Assembly: GCF_000420625.1 (NCBI RefSeq)
Contig: NZ_ATVH01000013.1
Location: 1 to 64,000 of the forward strand
Length of the DNA stretch: 64,000 bases
Direction of reading: 5' to 3'
Source of the DNA: Fodinicurvata sediminis DSM 21159
Lineage (GTDB): Bacteria > Pseudomonadota > Alphaproteobacteria > Kiloniellales > DSM-21159
How positions within the stretch are numbered: the stretch's first letter is position 1; every line of letters starts with the position of its first letter. Of the stretch, positions 19,944 through 30,019 are shown piece by piece. Under the pieces are notes generated by a model. The model saw only the letters and a program-made list of their open reading frames with translations. It was not told the DNA's origin and did no database searches. Position numbers and translations under genes: made by a program.

Positions 19944-19978
19944 AAGGGGCACGGACCTTGGGTTCGTGCCCCTTTTTT
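19944..19978 (+). terminator. Rho-independent terminator of the aroA-cmk-rpsA unit
   Basis: A 14-bp stem with one G-U pair (AAGGGGCACGGACC with GGTTCGTGCCCCTT), a 3-base loop and a run of six T, beginning 27 bases after the rpsA stop. Confidence 0.93.
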
Positions 19979-20216
19979 CATTCCGGAAGGGCCGATATCC
20001 ACAGCCGGAACCCAGACGTCGAGCCGATTAACCGTCAATTGCCGGCGACATCCGAACCCGGACGAAAGCCCCCTGCCTCGACAAACTATCTACTTGTTAT
20101 GCAAGGATATTCCTTGACCTCTTTTCAAGCCTCTGGCACCTTTTAACAGGAGCCTCGTAGGATTTCCATTTTTACGGGTATGCGGCACTCTGGCGTTACT
20201 GGGGGCGGAACGAAGC

Positions 20217-20495
20217 ATGACAAAATCCGAGCTGATCCAACGCATAGCGGAGATGAATCCGCATCTCTATCATCGCGACGTCGAACGCATCGTCAGCACG
20301 ATCTTCGAGGAAATTGCCGAGGCCCTCTCGCACGGAGATCGGGTCGAGCTGCGCGGGTTCGGTGCCTTTTCCACCAAGAAGCGCGATTCCCGAGTTGGAC
20401 GGAATCCGCGCACGGGCGAGGCGGTCCAGGTCGAGGCCAAGTCCGTTCCCTATTTCAAGACCGGAAAGCAGTTGCGCGAGCGGCTGAACGAGTGA
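20217..20495 (+). CDS. ihfB: Integration host factor subunit beta
   Basis: A 92-residue DNA-bending protein of the HU/IHF family, [20 protein letters not shown], with the conserved arm [21 protein letters not shown] whose proline intercalates into DNA. IHF-beta features include the [13 protein letters not shown] helix and [15 protein letters not shown] 20217 follows GGGGGCGGAA. The partner alpha subunit is not in the window. It lies downstream of rpsA, a position conserved in proteobacteria. The 238 bases between the rpsA terminator and this gene hold a TTGACC at 20114 but no matching -10. Confidence 0.96.
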   Translation: MTKSELIQRIAEMNPHLYHRDVERIVSTIFEEIAEALSHGDRVELRGFGAFSTKKRDSRVGRNPRTGEAVQVEAKSVPYFKTGKQLRERLNE

Positions 20496-20550
20496 TTGCG
20501 CGTCCTTCGAAACTCCGTGGGTGCGCATCCCAGAACAAGGTAGATTGACC

Positions 20551-20892
20551 GTGAAGCTTTTGAGCTGGATCATTTCCATCCCCCTGCTCGTCATAGGCGT
20601 CGTCTTTGCCGTGGTGAACCGGCAGAACGTGGATGTGCTGATCTGGCCCCTCGGCATTGAACTGCAGGCGCCCCTGTTCCTGGTCATCCTGATCGCGCTG
20701 TTCGTAGGCTTCCTGATCGGCGGGCTGCTGACCTGGTTTTCCGCACAGGCCGCACGCCGCCGCCAGAAACGCCGCCAGAACGAACAGATACGTTCGCTTG
20801 AACGCCAGCTCGAAGACCTGCGCCGCGGACGTGACAGCACCCCCGCCGGCAGTTCGCAGAAACTGTCCGCCTCGGACACCACCAACCGCTAG
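20551..20892 (+). CDS. LapA-domain (DUF1049) membrane protein
   Basis: A 113-residue inner-membrane protein with two transmembrane helices (WIISIPLLVIGVVFAVVN and LFLVILIALFVGFLIGGLL) joined by RQNVDVLIWPLGIEL, then a basic coiled-coil tail (AARRRQKRRQNEQIRSLERQ). This is the lipopolysaccharide-assembly LapA fold; in Escherichia coli LapA with LapB tunes LpxC degradation, but a lapB gene is not beside it here. GTG 20551 fits the hydrophobic start; an upstream GTG at 20521 would add ten residues. The ihfB-lapA order is conserved. Confidence 0.85.
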   Translation: MKLLSWIISIPLLVIGVVFAVVNRQNVDVLIWPLGIELQAPLFLVILIALFVGFLIGGLLTWFSAQAARRRQKRRQNEQIRSLERQLEDLRRGRDSTPAGSSQKLSASDTTNR

Positions 20893-20928
20893 ACAAGCTC
20901 GACTGGACTGGAAGGAGACATCCGCCCG

Positions 20929-21867
20929 ATGCGCATGGTATCCGCGGAAGAGACGCGCAACAGCCTGGACTTCCCCGCGCTGGTCCGCACCTTGGAAGAG
21001 GCCTTTGCCGGCGATGCCGAAGTGCCGGTGCGCCATCATCACTCCATTCCCCGTCCGGGCGAGCAGGATGCGACCCTGCTGTTGATGCCGGCCTGGGACA
21101 CGAACGGCCCCACCGGCATCAAGATCGTGCGCGTCACCCCGGGCAACGCCGAGCGCGGCCTGCCGGCCATCATGGGCGTCTATCTGCTGATGAACGAGGT
21201 CACGGGCGAACCGGAAGCCATGATCGACGGCCAGATGCTGACGGTGCGCCGAACCGCGGCGGCTTCGGGACTGGGGGCGCATTTCCTGGCCCGCAAGGAC
21301 AGCAGCCGCCTGCTGATGGTTGGCACCGGGGCCCTGGCACCGCACCTGATCGAAGCCCATGCCAGTGTCCGCCCCATCCGGGAGGTCAGGATCTGGGGCC
21401 GGAATCCGGACAAGGCCGCGCGGCTGGCCGATGACCTGGGCAGCGATGAAATGAAGGTCGAAGCGGTCGAGGATCTGCAGACCGGCGTCGAATGGGCCGA
21501 TGTCATCTCCTGCGCCACGCTCAGCCGTGAACCGCTCGTTCGCGGCGACTGGATGCAGCCGGGCCAGCACCTGGACCTGGTGGGCGCCTTCAAGCCGGAC
21601 ATGCGCGAGACCGACGATGCCGCCGTCAAGGGTTGCCGCATCTTCGTCGACACCCACGCGGGCGCGCTCAAGGAAGGCGGCGACCTCGTTCAGCCGCTGG
21701 AGGCCGGAACCATCAGCAAGTCCGATGTGGTTGCCGATCTCTTCGAACTGGCGCGGGGCGAATCGCCGGGCCGCCGTTCGGAGGATGAACGGACCCTCTT
21801 CAAGTCCGTGGGCACGGCCCTCGAGGACTATGCCGCCGCGCAACAGGTGCTGCAGCGCCTGGCCTGA
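20929..21867 (+). CDS. Ornithine cyclodeaminase / mu-crystallin family protein
   Basis: A 312-residue NAD(P)-binding protein. It has GIKIVRVTPGNAERGLPAIM, the DGQMLTVRRTAAASGLGAHF block and a Rossmann motif LLMVGTGALAPHLIEAHASV, then DLVGAFKPDMRETDD and FVDTHAGALKEGGDL. The family includes ornithine cyclodeaminase, alanine dehydrogenase and ketimine reductases, and the exact substrate cannot be told apart here. ATG 20929 is preceded by GGAAGGAG. It is 36 bases after the LapA gene and 62 before pyrF. Confidence 0.88.
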   Translation: MRMVSAEETRNSLDFPALVRTLEEAFAGDAEVPVRHHHSIPRPGEQDATLLLMPAWDTNGPTGIKIVRVTPGNAERGLPAIMGVYLLMNEVTGEPEAMIDGQMLTVRRTAAASGLGAHFLARKDSSRLLMVGTGALAPHLIEAHASVRPIREVRIWGRNPDKAARLADDLGSDEMKVEAVEDLQTGVEWADVISCATLSREPLVRGDWMQPGQHLDLVGAFKPDMRETDDAAVKGCRIFVDTHAGALKEGGDLVQPLEAGTISKSDVVADLFELARGESPGRRSEDERTLFKSVGTALEDYAAAQQVLQRLA

Positions 21868-21929
21868 AAAACCCGAGCGGCCAGGACAGGCCCTTTGACC
21901 TGTCCCGGTCCCCACAGCGAGACCCTGTC

Positions 21930-22646
21930 ATGACGGACGGACTGGAGTCTGTTTTCATTGCCCTCGACACGGCGGATCCGCTTCGGGCGCGACAACTCGT
22001 GCGCACGCTGGGCCAGGGCCCGCGCACGGCGGGCTACAAGATCGGCAAGGAGTTCTTCACCGCGCATGGCCCGATCGGCACGCGTGAAGTCACCGACCAG
22101 TTCCCCCTGTTTCTGGACCTGAAGTTCCACGACATCCCCAACACCGTTGCGGGCGCCATACGCAGCAGCCTGCAACTGCGCCCATCCATCGTGAATGTCC
22201 ACGCCTCGGGCGGCCCGGCCATGATGCGGGCTGCGGCCGAAGCGGCGCGCGAGGCAGCAGAACGGCAGGAAATGCCAACGCCCTGGGTCGTCGCAGTCAC
22301 CGTTCTGACCAGCCTGGATGATCAAGACCTGCAGGCCGTGGGACAGACAGGTCCGGTTCTGGACCAGGTGGTCCGCCTGGCCAGGCTGGCCCAGGACTGC
22401 GGCCTGGACGGTGTGGTCTGCAGCCCGCGCGAGATCGGGGACCTGCGTCATCACTGCGGCCCCGATTTCCGCCTTGTGGTCCCGGGCATTCGTCCGGACT
22501 GGGCGGTCAGCGGCGACCAGAAGCGCACCCTGACCCCCCGTGAAGCCCTGGATGCCGGGGCCGACCGCCTGGTCATCGGACGCCCGATCACGGCGGCGCG
22601 CGATCCTCTGGAAGCCCTGCAGCGCCTTTCGGAGGACCTGGCCTGA
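21930..22646 (+). CDS. pyrF: Orotidine 5'-phosphate decarboxylase
   Basis: Final step of UMP synthesis. The 238-residue TIM-barrel enzyme has SVFIALDTADPLRARQLV, the catalytic DLKFHDIPNTV (Asp-Lys-His-Asp array), VNVHASGGPAMMRAA and the phosphate-gripper end VVPGIRPDWAVSGDQKR, DRLVIGRPIT. Length and motifs match the bacterial short form. Confidence 0.97.
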   Translation: MTDGLESVFIALDTADPLRARQLVRTLGQGPRTAGYKIGKEFFTAHGPIGTREVTDQFPLFLDLKFHDIPNTVAGAIRSSLQLRPSIVNVHASGGPAMMRAAAEAAREAAERQEMPTPWVVAVTVLTSLDDQDLQAVGQTGPVLDQVVRLARLAQDCGLDGVVCSPREIGDLRHHCGPDFRLVVPGIRPDWAVSGDQKRTLTPREALDAGADRLVIGRPITAARDPLEALQRLSEDLA

Positions 22647-22735
22647 AGGCCGCATCATCAGCACGTGCGCGGAAATGAATCGCCCCTTGCACTTTTTCCG
22701 TGACGCTGGCCCTGCGCGAAGAAATAGTTGACCCC

Positions 22736-23533
22736 ATGGAAGAATTCGACTTCACCAGCCTGCCGGACCAGCGGCCCCTGCAGCCACTGGCCCTGGGCCA
22801 GGCCTTGCCGCAGGTCATTGCCCTGCTGAAGACGCACTGGCGCCAGCTGGCCGAGCTGGCCCTGCTGCCGATTCTGATCAGCTTTGGCCTCGCCGGCGCC
22901 TTCACCCTGATGGGACTGGGCGGCCCGGCCAGCTTCTTCATCCTGGGGGTGGATCTGTTCCTGTCGGTCTGGTTCTCGGTGGCCGTCTATCGCTACTGGT
23001 TCATCGCCGCGCCGGGCGGACGCCAGGATTACATTCCCACCTGGCGCGGCCGCGAACTGCGGTTCTTCTTCCGCGCCGTGGGCCTGTTCTTCATGATCTC
23101 CGGCGTCGTCGTCTTGTCTCTCATGGCCTTTGGCGGCTTTGCAGGGACCGCCAGCGGCTTGCCGGCGCTGGGACCGGGACTGGTCCTGGGCATCCTTGCC
23201 GGACTGGTGGTGGCGGTTGCCTTCTCGTTCGTTCTACCGGCGGCCGCGCTGGGAACGGGCTACAGCTACCTGCGCGCCGTGCAGGAGGCCAAGGGCATCC
23301 TGCTGCCCTTCTGCGGCCTGCTGCTGATCACCATCCTGCCGGTGGACCTGGGATTGAGCCTGATCAACTTCCTGCTGCTGTCCCTTGAACAGGGCGCCGG
23401 CCTGTCCATGCCGGGCATTGTCTTCGCGGCCGTGGCAAACTATGTCTCGCTGTCCGTAGCCGCCACCGTGCTCTCCGTGGTCTTTGCCCGGCGTACCGGT
23501 TGGGCGCTGCGTGTGGAGAGGAGCACGACATGA
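22736..23533 (+). CDS. Multi-pass membrane protein, unrecognised
   Basis: A protein of about 265 residues with six or so predicted membrane helices, including LALLPILISFGLAGAFTLMG, FFILGVDLFLSVWFSVAVY, VGLFFMISGVVVLSLMAFGG, LVLGILAGLVVAVAFSFVLP and MPGIVFAAVANYVSLSVAAT. No catalytic motif is seen. The pattern resembles small uncharacterised alphaproteobacterial membrane proteins placed before trpF. ATG 22736 is chosen; GTG 22700 would add twelve residues. Its stop overlaps the trpF start (ATGA), so the two are translationally coupled. Confidence 0.75.
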   Translation: MEEFDFTSLPDQRPLQPLALGQALPQVIALLKTHWRQLAELALLPILISFGLAGAFTLMGLGGPASFFILGVDLFLSVWFSVAVYRYWFIAAPGGRQDYIPTWRGRELRFFFRAVGLFFMISGVVVLSLMAFGGFAGTASGLPALGPGLVLGILAGLVVAVAFSFVLPAAALGTGYSYLRAVQEAKGILLPFCGLLLITILPVDLGLSLINFLLLSLEQGAGLSMPGIVFAAVANYVSLSVAATVLSVVFARRTGWALRVERSTT

Positions 23534-24180
23534 GCCGACCCGAGGTCAAGATCTGCGGAGTCAATTCGCCCGAGGCGGCCGATGCTGCGGCCCGCCATGG
23601 CGCGCGCTACGTCGGGCTGGTCTTCTATCCGCCCAGCCCCCGCTCCGTGGACAAGGCACAGGCTGCCTCGCTGGCCCACCGCCTGCCGGAAGGCCTGCTG
23701 AAGGTCGGCCTGTTCGTCGATCCGGACGACAGCCAGCTCGACGAGATCCTGCAGCAGGTGCCCCTGGACATGATCCAGCTGCACGGCGGCGAAACCCCCA
23801 AGCGTGTGGCGGAGATCCGCAGCCGTCACGGACGTACGGTGATGAAGGCCGTTAAGGTGGCACAGCACGCGGACCTGGAGCAGGTGGCCGGCTACGAGGC
23901 GGCCGCCGACATGATCCTCTTCGACGCCAAGGCCCCGAAATCCATGACCAATGCCTTGCCGGGCGGCAATGCGCTGGCCTTCGACTGGCGGCTGCTGTCC
24001 GGCCGGACGGGGCGACTGCCCTGGATGCTCTCGGGCGGCTTGAACCCCGACAACCTGGCGGAAGCCGTCTCCATCAGCCGGGCCCCAGCCGTCGATGTCT
24101 CCTCCGGCGTGGAGGACAGTCCCGGACAGAAGAACCCCGATCTCATCCGCAGATTTCTCGAGAAGGCACGCAGCCTCTAG
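23530..24180 (+). CDS. trpF: Phosphoribosylanthranilate isomerase
   Basis: Third step of tryptophan synthesis from anthranilate. The 216-residue TIM barrel opens with VKICGVNSPEAADAAARHGA (catalytic Cys in KICG), then GLVFYPPSPRSV, VGLFVDPDD, QLHGGETP and AFDWRLLSG, ending LSGGLNPDNLAEAV and VDVSSGVE (catalytic Asp). ATG 23530 overlaps the upstream stop. A 184-base gap with a 7-bp hairpin (24192-24212) separates it from trpB, so trpB may have its own start signal. Confidence 0.97.
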   Translation: MSRPEVKICGVNSPEAADAAARHGARYVGLVFYPPSPRSVDKAQAASLAHRLPEGLLKVGLFVDPDDSQLDEILQQVPLDMIQLHGGETPKRVAEIRSRHGRTVMKAVKVAQHADLEQVAGYEAAADMILFDAKAPKSMTNALPGGNALAFDWRLLSGRTGRLPWMLSGGLNPDNLAEAVSISRAPAVDVSSGVEDSPGQKNPDLIRRFLEKARSL

Positions 24181-24364
24181 AGCCGATCACGGCCGGAGAG
24201 AATCGCTCCGGCAGAATGTGGGACCGACAAGCTGCAAACCGCGGCTTCTGGCGTTGCGGCTGAGGGCGTAATGGGGCAGAGTGCAGGCCTATCTTCCGAC
24301 CTTGTGTCGGCCGGACGGGACAGGGTCCCGGCTCGCTCTTGAACTCGTTTTACAGACAGTCAGA

Positions 24365-25579
24365 ATGACCAAACCGCTCAACACCTACAGATCCGGGCCG
24401 GATGAATTTGGCCACTTCGGAAAATTCGGCGGGCGCTTCGTCGCCGAAACCCTCATGCCTTTGGTGCTCGAGGTTGAGCACGCCTATAACGAGGCGAGTG
24501 CCGATCCCGAATTCAAGCGCGAAATCGAATACTTCGCGCAGCATTACGTGGGCCGTCCCAGCCCACTTTACCATGCCGAGCGGCTGAGCGAGTACCTGGG
24601 CGGCGCGCGGATCTACTTCAAGCGCGACGAGCTCAATCATACCGGCGCGCACAAGATCAACAACACGCTGGGCCAGATCCTGCTGGCGCGGCGCATGGGA
24701 AAGACGCGCATCATCGCGGAAACCGGCGCCGGCCAGCACGGCGTGGCCACGGCAACGGTCTGCGCTCGCTTCAATCTGCCCTGTGTGGTCTACATGGGCG
24801 CCACCGACATGAAGCGGCAGGCGCCCAACGTCTTCCGCATGAAGCTGTTGGGTGCCGAGGTCATTCCCGTGGAAAGCGGCACCGGCACCCTGAAGGATGC
24901 CATGAACGAGGCCCTGCGCGACTGGGTCGCCAATGTGGACAGCACCTTCTATATCATCGGCACAGCGGCCGGTCCGCACCCCTATCCCGCCATGGTGCGT
25001 GATTTCCAGTCGGTCATCGGGCGCGAGGCGCGCGAGCAGATCCTGCAGGCCGAGGGACGCCTGCCGGATACCCTGGTGGCCTGCATCGGCGGCGGCTCCA
25101 ACGCCATCGGCCTGTTCCATCCCTTCCTGGACGAACCGGACGTGAAGATGATCGGGGTCGAAGCCGCCGGACACGGCCTGGACAGCGGCGAGCACGCCGC
25201 TTCCCTCAACGGCGGCGAGCCCGGGGTGCTTCACGGCAACCGCACCTATCTGCTGCAGGACGACGATGGCCAGATCATCGACGCCTATTCCATTTCGGCC
25301 GGCCTCGACTATCCCGGAATCGGGCCAGAGCACTCCTGGCTGCATGAAAGCGGCCGGGTCGAATACGCCGCCGTCACCGACGACGAGGCGCTGGAGGCTT
25401 TCAAGCTCTGCACCGCCACGGAAGGCATCATCCCGGCCCTGGAGCCGAGCCATGCCCTGGCCCAGGTGATCAAGGTCGCCCCCGAGTTGCCGCGCAACCA
25501 CCTGCTGGTGGTCAATCTCTGCGGACGCGGGGACAAGGATATCTTTGCCGTCGCCGAGAAGCTGGGGGTGGAACTGTGA
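24365..25579 (+). CDS. trpB: Tryptophan synthase beta chain
   Basis: Condenses indole with serine on pyridoxal phosphate. The 404-residue protein has [15 protein letters not shown], the PLP lysine in [36 protein letters not shown] and the phosphate cup [12 protein letters not shown]. Start is ATG 24365; the frame is open further up to 24281 but homology begins at MTKPLNTYR. It overlaps trpA by four bases (GTGA). Confidence 0.98.
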   Translation: MTKPLNTYRSGPDEFGHFGKFGGRFVAETLMPLVLEVEHAYNEASADPEFKREIEYFAQHYVGRPSPLYHAERLSEYLGGARIYFKRDELNHTGAHKINNTLGQILLARRMGKTRIIAETGAGQHGVATATVCARFNLPCVVYMGATDMKRQAPNVFRMKLLGAEVIPVESGTGTLKDAMNEALRDWVANVDSTFYIIGTAAGPHPYPAMVRDFQSVIGREAREQILQAEGRLPDTLVACIGGGSNAIGLFHPFLDEPDVKMIGVEAAGHGLDSGEHAASLNGGEPGVLHGNRTYLLQDDDGQIIDAYSISAGLDYPGIGPEHSWLHESGRVEYAAVTDDEALEAFKLCTATEGIIPALEPSHALAQVIKVAPELPRNHLLVVNLCGRGDKDIFAVAEKLGVEL

Positions 25580-26421
25580 GCACCGCGACCTCCGTCCAGA
25601 TAGCCGAAAGCCGCGTCGACGCCCGCTTTGCCGAACTGAAGCAGGAAGGGCGCGCCGGGCTGGTCACCTTCATCACGGCCGGGGACCCCGACGCCGAAAC
25701 CACCTATCAGCTTCTGCGGTCCCTGCCGGAAGCCGGCGCCGACCTGATCGAGGTCGGGATGCCGTTCTCTGATCCCATGGCGGACGGTCCGGCCATCCAG
25801 GCCAGTTCCCAGCGCGCGCTCAGGAACGGCATCACGCTGGCCAAGACACTTGAGATTGTGCGGCGCTTCCGGGCCGAGGACAGCAAGACACCGGTCATAC
25901 TGATGGGTTACTACAACCCCATTCATCACATGGGTGTCGAGAAGTTCCTGACGCTGGCCAGCGAAGCCGGCGTCGATGGCCTGATCATCGTCGACCTGCC
26001 GCCGGAAGAGGACCGCGAACTCTGCCTGCCCGCCATACAGGCCGGCCTGCACTGGATTCGCCTGGCCACGCCGACCACCGATGACAAGCGTCTGCCCAAG
26101 GTGCTGGAGCACACCAGCGGCTTCCTCTACTACGTGTCCATCCTGGGCATAACCGGGACACGCGCCGCGGCAACCGAGGAAGTGGGCGCCGCCATCGAAC
26201 GCATCAAACGCCACAGCAAGCTGCCCGTGGCCGTCGGTTTCGGCATCCGCACTCCGGAGCATGCCGCTGCCATCGGCAAGGTGGCGGATGCCGCTGTCGT
26301 GGGCTCGGCGATCGTCGAACGCATCGCCGAAAGCCTGGACGACAATGGCAAGGCCACAGCGGACCTGGTCGACAACGTCACGGAGCTGGTGCGCAATCTG
26401 CGAACGGGACTGGATCGATGA
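25576..26421 (+). CDS. trpA: Tryptophan synthase alpha chain
   Basis: Cleaves indole-3-glycerol phosphate and channels indole to TrpB. The 281-residue barrel has the catalytic Glu in [20 protein letters not shown], the catalytic Asp in [24 protein letters not shown] and the phosphate site [14 protein letters not shown] 25576 overlaps the trpB stop, and its own stop overlaps accD, forming one coupled unit. Confidence 0.98.
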   Translation: MSTATSVQIAESRVDARFAELKQEGRAGLVTFITAGDPDAETTYQLLRSLPEAGADLIEVGMPFSDPMADGPAIQASSQRALRNGITLAKTLEIVRRFRAEDSKTPVILMGYYNPIHHMGVEKFLTLASEAGVDGLIIVDLPPEEDRELCLPAIQAGLHWIRLATPTTDDKRLPKVLEHTSGFLYYVSILGITGTRAAATEEVGAAIERIKRHSKLPVAVGFGIRTPEHAAAIGKVADAAVVGSAIVERIAESLDDNGKATADLVDNVTELVRNLRTGLDR

Positions 26422-27446
26422 ACTGGATCACGAACTATGTGCGCCCGAAACTTCAGGCGCTGGTTTCTTCCAAGAACGAGGTTCCCGACAACCTCTGGGA
26501 AAAGTGCCCGGCCTGCGAGCACATGATCTTCCACCGCGAGTTGGAGGAGCAGCTGCGCGTCTGCCCGAACTGCGGCCATCATATGCGCATAGGCCCCGCC
26601 ACGCGCATGAATCTGCTGTTCGACGAGGGCAAGTACAGCCGCATCGATTTGCCGGATACCATCCAGGACCCCCTGAAGTTCCGTGACCGCGAGCGCTACA
26701 GCGAACGCCTGAAGAAGGCACGCTCCAAGACCGGACAGCAGGATGCCATCCAGGTGGCCCACGGCACCATTGGCGGCCAGAAGGCCGTGACGGCCATCTT
26801 CGACTTTTCCTTCATGGGGGGGTCCATGGGCGTGGCCGTGGGCGAAGGCCTGCTGGCGGCCGCGAAGCTGGCCGTTGAAAAGGACGCAGCACTCATCACC
26901 ATTCCCTCCTCCGGCGGTGCGCGCATGCAGGAAGGCATTCTGTCCCTGATGCAGCTGCCGCGCAGCGTCATTGCGGTAGAGATGGTGAAGGAAAAGAACC
27001 TGCCCTACATCGTGCTCCTGACCGATCCGACGACGGGTGGTGTCTCGGCCTCCTTCGCCATGCTGGGCGACATTCAGATTGCCGAGCCCGGCGCCGTCAT
27101 CGGCTTTGCCGGTGCCCGCGTCATCGAGGAGACGATCCGCGAAACCCTGCCGCCCGGATTCCAGCGGGCCGAATACCTGCTGGAGCACGGCATGCTGGAC
27201 ATGGTCGTGCCGCGCGGTGAGCTTCAGGAAACGCTGGGTCGTGTCCTGAAGCTGCTTCGCGAGCCCCTGTTGGGCGAGGCTCTGCCCGCGTCCGGCAAGG
27301 GCAAGAAAGCCGCTTCCAAGGCGGCTGCATCCGGCACCACCAAGTCCGGCAGCACTTCGGAGATGGATAAGGCCGCCGCAAAGGACGAGAAACCCTCCGA
27401 GAAGAAGGCGTCCAAGCCAGAGGCGGAGCGTGTCACAGAACAGTGA
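26418..27446 (+). CDS. accD: Acetyl-CoA carboxylase carboxyltransferase subunit beta
   Basis: Half of the carboxyltransferase that makes malonyl-CoA for fatty acid synthesis. The N-terminal zinc ribbon uses C30, C33, C49 and C52. The crotonase-like core has [25 protein letters not shown] and [20 protein letters not shown] Lys/Ala/Ser-rich tail (residues about 290-342) extends beyond the usual end and is probably disordered. The trpA-accD-folC order is typical of alphaproteobacteria. The gene overlaps trpA by 4 bases and folC by 17. Confidence 0.97.
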   Translation: MNWITNYVRPKLQALVSSKNEVPDNLWEKCPACEHMIFHRELEEQLRVCPNCGHHMRIGPATRMNLLFDEGKYSRIDLPDTIQDPLKFRDRERYSERLKKARSKTGQQDAIQVAHGTIGGQKAVTAIFDFSFMGGSMGVAVGEGLLAAAKLAVEKDAALITIPSSGGARMQEGILSLMQLPRSVIAVEMVKEKNLPYIVLLTDPTTGGVSASFAMLGDIQIAEPGAVIGFAGARVIEETIRETLPPGFQRAEYLLEHGMLDMVVPRGELQETLGRVLKLLREPLLGEALPASGKGKKAASKAAASGTTKSGSTSEMDKAAAKDEKPSEKKASKPEAERVTEQ

Positions 27447-28740
27447 CGCCGTCCTGGCGCGTCTGAATCGGCTGCATCCCAAGATCATCGATCTCTCGCT
27501 GGGCCGGGTAGAGAGTCTGCTCGCTGCGATCGGCCATCCCGAGCGGCAGCTTCCTCCCGTCGTCCATGTGGCCGGCACCAACGGCAAGGGCTCGGTCCTG
27601 GCCATGCTGCGCGGCATGCTGGAGGAAAGCGGTCGCGCCGTGCATGTCTACACCTCGCCGCACCTGGCGCGCTTCCATGAGCGCATCCGCCTGGCCGGCG
27701 AATTGATTTCCGAGCCCGAGCTTCTGGCGCTGCTCGAGGAATGCGAAGCCGCCAACGGCGAAGCGCCCATCACCTTCTTCGAGGTCACGACGGCTGCGGC
27801 CTTCCTGGCCTTCGCGCGCCGGCCGGCGGACATCCTGCTGCTGGAGGTGGGACTGGGCGGCCGCCTGGATGCCACCAATGTCATCGCGCGCCCGGAATTG
27901 ACCCTCATCACCCCGATCTCCATGGATCACATGCAGTACCTGGGCGACAGCCTGGAGAAGATCGCCCGGGAAAAAGCCGGTATCCTGAAGTCCGGCGTAC
28001 CGGCCATCATAGGCCTGCAGCCTCCCGAAGCCCTGCAGGCCATCCAGGAGAAAGCCCAGGAGGTCGGCGCACCACTCATCATCCAGGGACGCGACTTCGA
28101 GGTGGAGCGACAGGGCAACGAGATCCTCTTCCGCCAGTCCTCCGGCGAGACACGCTGGCCGCTGCCGGGCCTGCTCGGCCCACACCAGGTCCAGAATGCC
28201 GGCCTGGCCCTGGCCGCCGCCCAGAAGCTGGACAGCTTCCTGCCGGACCCCGCTTTTGTCGGCCAGGGACTGAGGAAAGCCAACTGGCCGGCCCGCCTGC
28301 AGCACCTGAGCGCAGGGACCCTGCCCGACACCCTGCCGCAGGGCTGGGAACTCTGGCTGGATGGGGGGCACAATGCCGCTGCCGGACAGGCTCTGGCCTG
28401 CGCCCTGAAGGACTGGCCCGAAAGCGCGGAAACCAAGCCCCTGGACCTGGTCTATGGCATGTTGAACAGCAAGACGGCCGCGGCCTTCCTGGACCCCCTG
28501 TCTCCTCTGGTCCGGCAGCTTCGCGCCGTGGAAATTCCGGGCGAACCCAATTCCCTGAGCGCCAACGAGGCGGCCCACCATGCCCGCGCCTGCGGCTTTC
28601 AAGCCGCACCGGCCGCAAGCCTCTCCCAGGCCCTGCAGGATCTGGTACACTGCAGTGCGCAACCGGGACGCATACTGATCTGCGGATCGCTCTACCTGGC
28701 CGGTGAAGTGCTCAGGCAGAACGAAGGGGAAAGGGTCTGA
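27430..28740 (+). CDS. folC: Bifunctional folylpolyglutamate/dihydrofolate synthase
   Basis: Adds glutamate to folates and may form dihydrofolate. The 436-residue Mur-ligase-family enzyme has the ATP loop VVHVAGTNGKGSVLAMLRGM, YTSPHLARFHERIRL (folate site), EVGLGGRLDATNVI, the ISMDHMQYLGDSLEKIAREK block and LWLDGGHNAAAGQAL. GTG 27430 gives the start [15 protein letters not shown]. Its stop shares a base with the tspO start. Confidence 0.96.
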   Translation: MSQNSDAVLARLNRLHPKIIDLSLGRVESLLAAIGHPERQLPPVVHVAGTNGKGSVLAMLRGMLEESGRAVHVYTSPHLARFHERIRLAGELISEPELLALLEECEAANGEAPITFFEVTTAAAFLAFARRPADILLLEVGLGGRLDATNVIARPELTLITPISMDHMQYLGDSLEKIAREKAGILKSGVPAIIGLQPPEALQAIQEKAQEVGAPLIIQGRDFEVERQGNEILFRQSSGETRWPLPGLLGPHQVQNAGLALAAAQKLDSFLPDPAFVGQGLRKANWPARLQHLSAGTLPDTLPQGWELWLDGGHNAAAGQALACALKDWPESAETKPLDLVYGMLNSKTAAAFLDPLSPLVRQLRAVEIPGEPNSLSANEAAHHARACGFQAAPAASLSQALQDLVHCSAQPGRILICGSLYLAGEVLRQNEGERV

Positions 28741-29216
28741 TGCAGGCACGACGCAAATGGCTGGCCCTGGCGGGCTTCCTGGTCCTGACCCTTGCGGTCG
28801 GCCAGATCGGCAGCCTGCCCACGGGGGCCGCACTGGAAAGCTGGTATCCTGGTCTCGTGAAACCCGCCTTCACGCCGCCGGACCTGGCCTTTCCCATTGT
28901 CTGGACCCTGATCTACATCATGATGGCCGTAGCCGCCTGGCTGGTCTGGTGCCGGGGCGGCTGGCGCAGGAGCCGCGGCGCCCTGGGCCTCTGGGGCCTG
29001 CAGCTGGCGCTCAACCTGCTCTGGACCTTCCTGTTCTTTGGCATGCGCAGCCCGGGGTTGGCCTTGCTGGAGGCCATCGTTCTGCTGCTGGTGCTGGTTG
29101 CCACCCTGGTGGCCTTCGATCGTCACAGCCGGGCGGCGGCCTGGCTGCTCGTGCCCTACCTGCTCTGGACCGGCTATGCGATCGCTCTGACGTTCGAGAT
29201 CTGGCGGCTGAACTGA
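28740..29216 (+). CDS. tspO: TspO/MBR family membrane protein
   Basis: A 158-residue five-helix tryptophan-rich sensory protein: WYPGLVKPAFTPPDLAFPIVW contains the family's W-Y-x-x-L-x-K-P-x-x-x-P-P motif, followed by IYIMMAVAAWLVW and ALNLLWTFLFFGM. TspO binds porphyrins and in Rhodobacter modulates photosynthesis and stress genes. ATG 28740 overlaps the folC stop (TGATG). It ends 19 bases before the convergent GNAT gene. Confidence 0.95.
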   Translation: MQARRKWLALAGFLVLTLAVGQIGSLPTGAALESWYPGLVKPAFTPPDLAFPIVWTLIYIMMAVAAWLVWCRGGWRRSRGALGLWGLQLALNLLWTFLFFGMRSPGLALLEAIVLLLVLVATLVAFDRHSRAAAWLLVPYLLWTGYAIALTFEIWRLN

Positions 29217-29235
29217 GCCCGGCCCACAGGCCGTT

Positions 29236-29784
29236 TCAGGAAACCTGGCGGACGCTGTCCTGGTCCTCTCCCCCGGCGGACAGGGCCGCGTTCTCCTCAC
29301 GCCCGATCAGCCCCTGGACACCATCCAGGGCTCCGGGTTTCAGCTCCAGCACCTGGAAACGCGGCGGGTCCACAGGACCCGGCAGGATCAGTCCATAGCT
29401 GACGGCAGGTTGGAAACCGAAGGGCACGTAATAGCCGGGGTCGCCCACGACAACGCAGATGCTGTACCCCTGTTTCCGTGCTTCCGTCAGGCTGTGATAG
29501 ACCAGCCCCTTGCCGATCCCGCGGCCCTGCTGGGCCGGTTCCACGGCCAGCGGCCCCAGAAGGATCGCAGGCATCTGCGCGATGCGGATCGGCCAGTAGC
29601 GGATGGAGGCCAGCAGGCTGTCATCCTCATGCACGGCCACATAGGACAGCGTCTCGACAGGCCGTATGTCCTCACGCAGGCGATAGACCGTCTTGCCATG
29701 ACGCTCGAGACCAAAGGTCCGGTCGAGCAGTGGATCGATCAGTGGGCCGTCTGAAGGCCGTTCGGGCATGAATTGATAGGTCAT
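29236..29784 (-). CDS. GNAT-family N-acetyltransferase (YhbS-like)
   Basis: A 182-residue acetyltransferase with the acetyl-CoA loop AVEPAQQGRGIGKGLVYHSL and the YhbS-like C-terminal VVVGDPGYYVPFGFQPAVSY. ATG 29784 (MTYQFMPERPSDG) gives the normal family start; a frame extension to 29832 is not needed. The acceptor is unknown. The 235 bases between it and the LysR gene contain no recognised gene. Confidence 0.88.
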   Translation of the reverse strand: MTYQFMPERPSDGPLIDPLLDRTFGLERHGKTVYRLREDIRPVETLSYVAVHEDDSLLASIRYWPIRIAQMPAILLGPLAVEPAQQGRGIGKGLVYHSLTEARKQGYSICVVVGDPGYYVPFGFQPAVSYGLILPGPVDPPRFQVLELKPGALDGVQGLIGREENAALSAGGEDQDSVRQVS

Positions 29785-30019
29785 TTGAGGCAATCCGTTC
29801 GAAACTCTGAAGAAGACAGGGGCATGCCACAACGCGCACCACCTGGCGCCGCTGGGTCCCGCCGGTTGTTCACCGGCTCGCTCTTCGTCGTTCGAACGTA
29901 CGTGTCATCTCGCTATCTTCTTGGCTTCCGTAACGGCGTGACTTTTCGTCATATAGCACGGTGTTTTTGCGGAATCCACCGAAAGGCGAACAGGACAGCC
30001 TTGCGTGCGGCACAGAAGC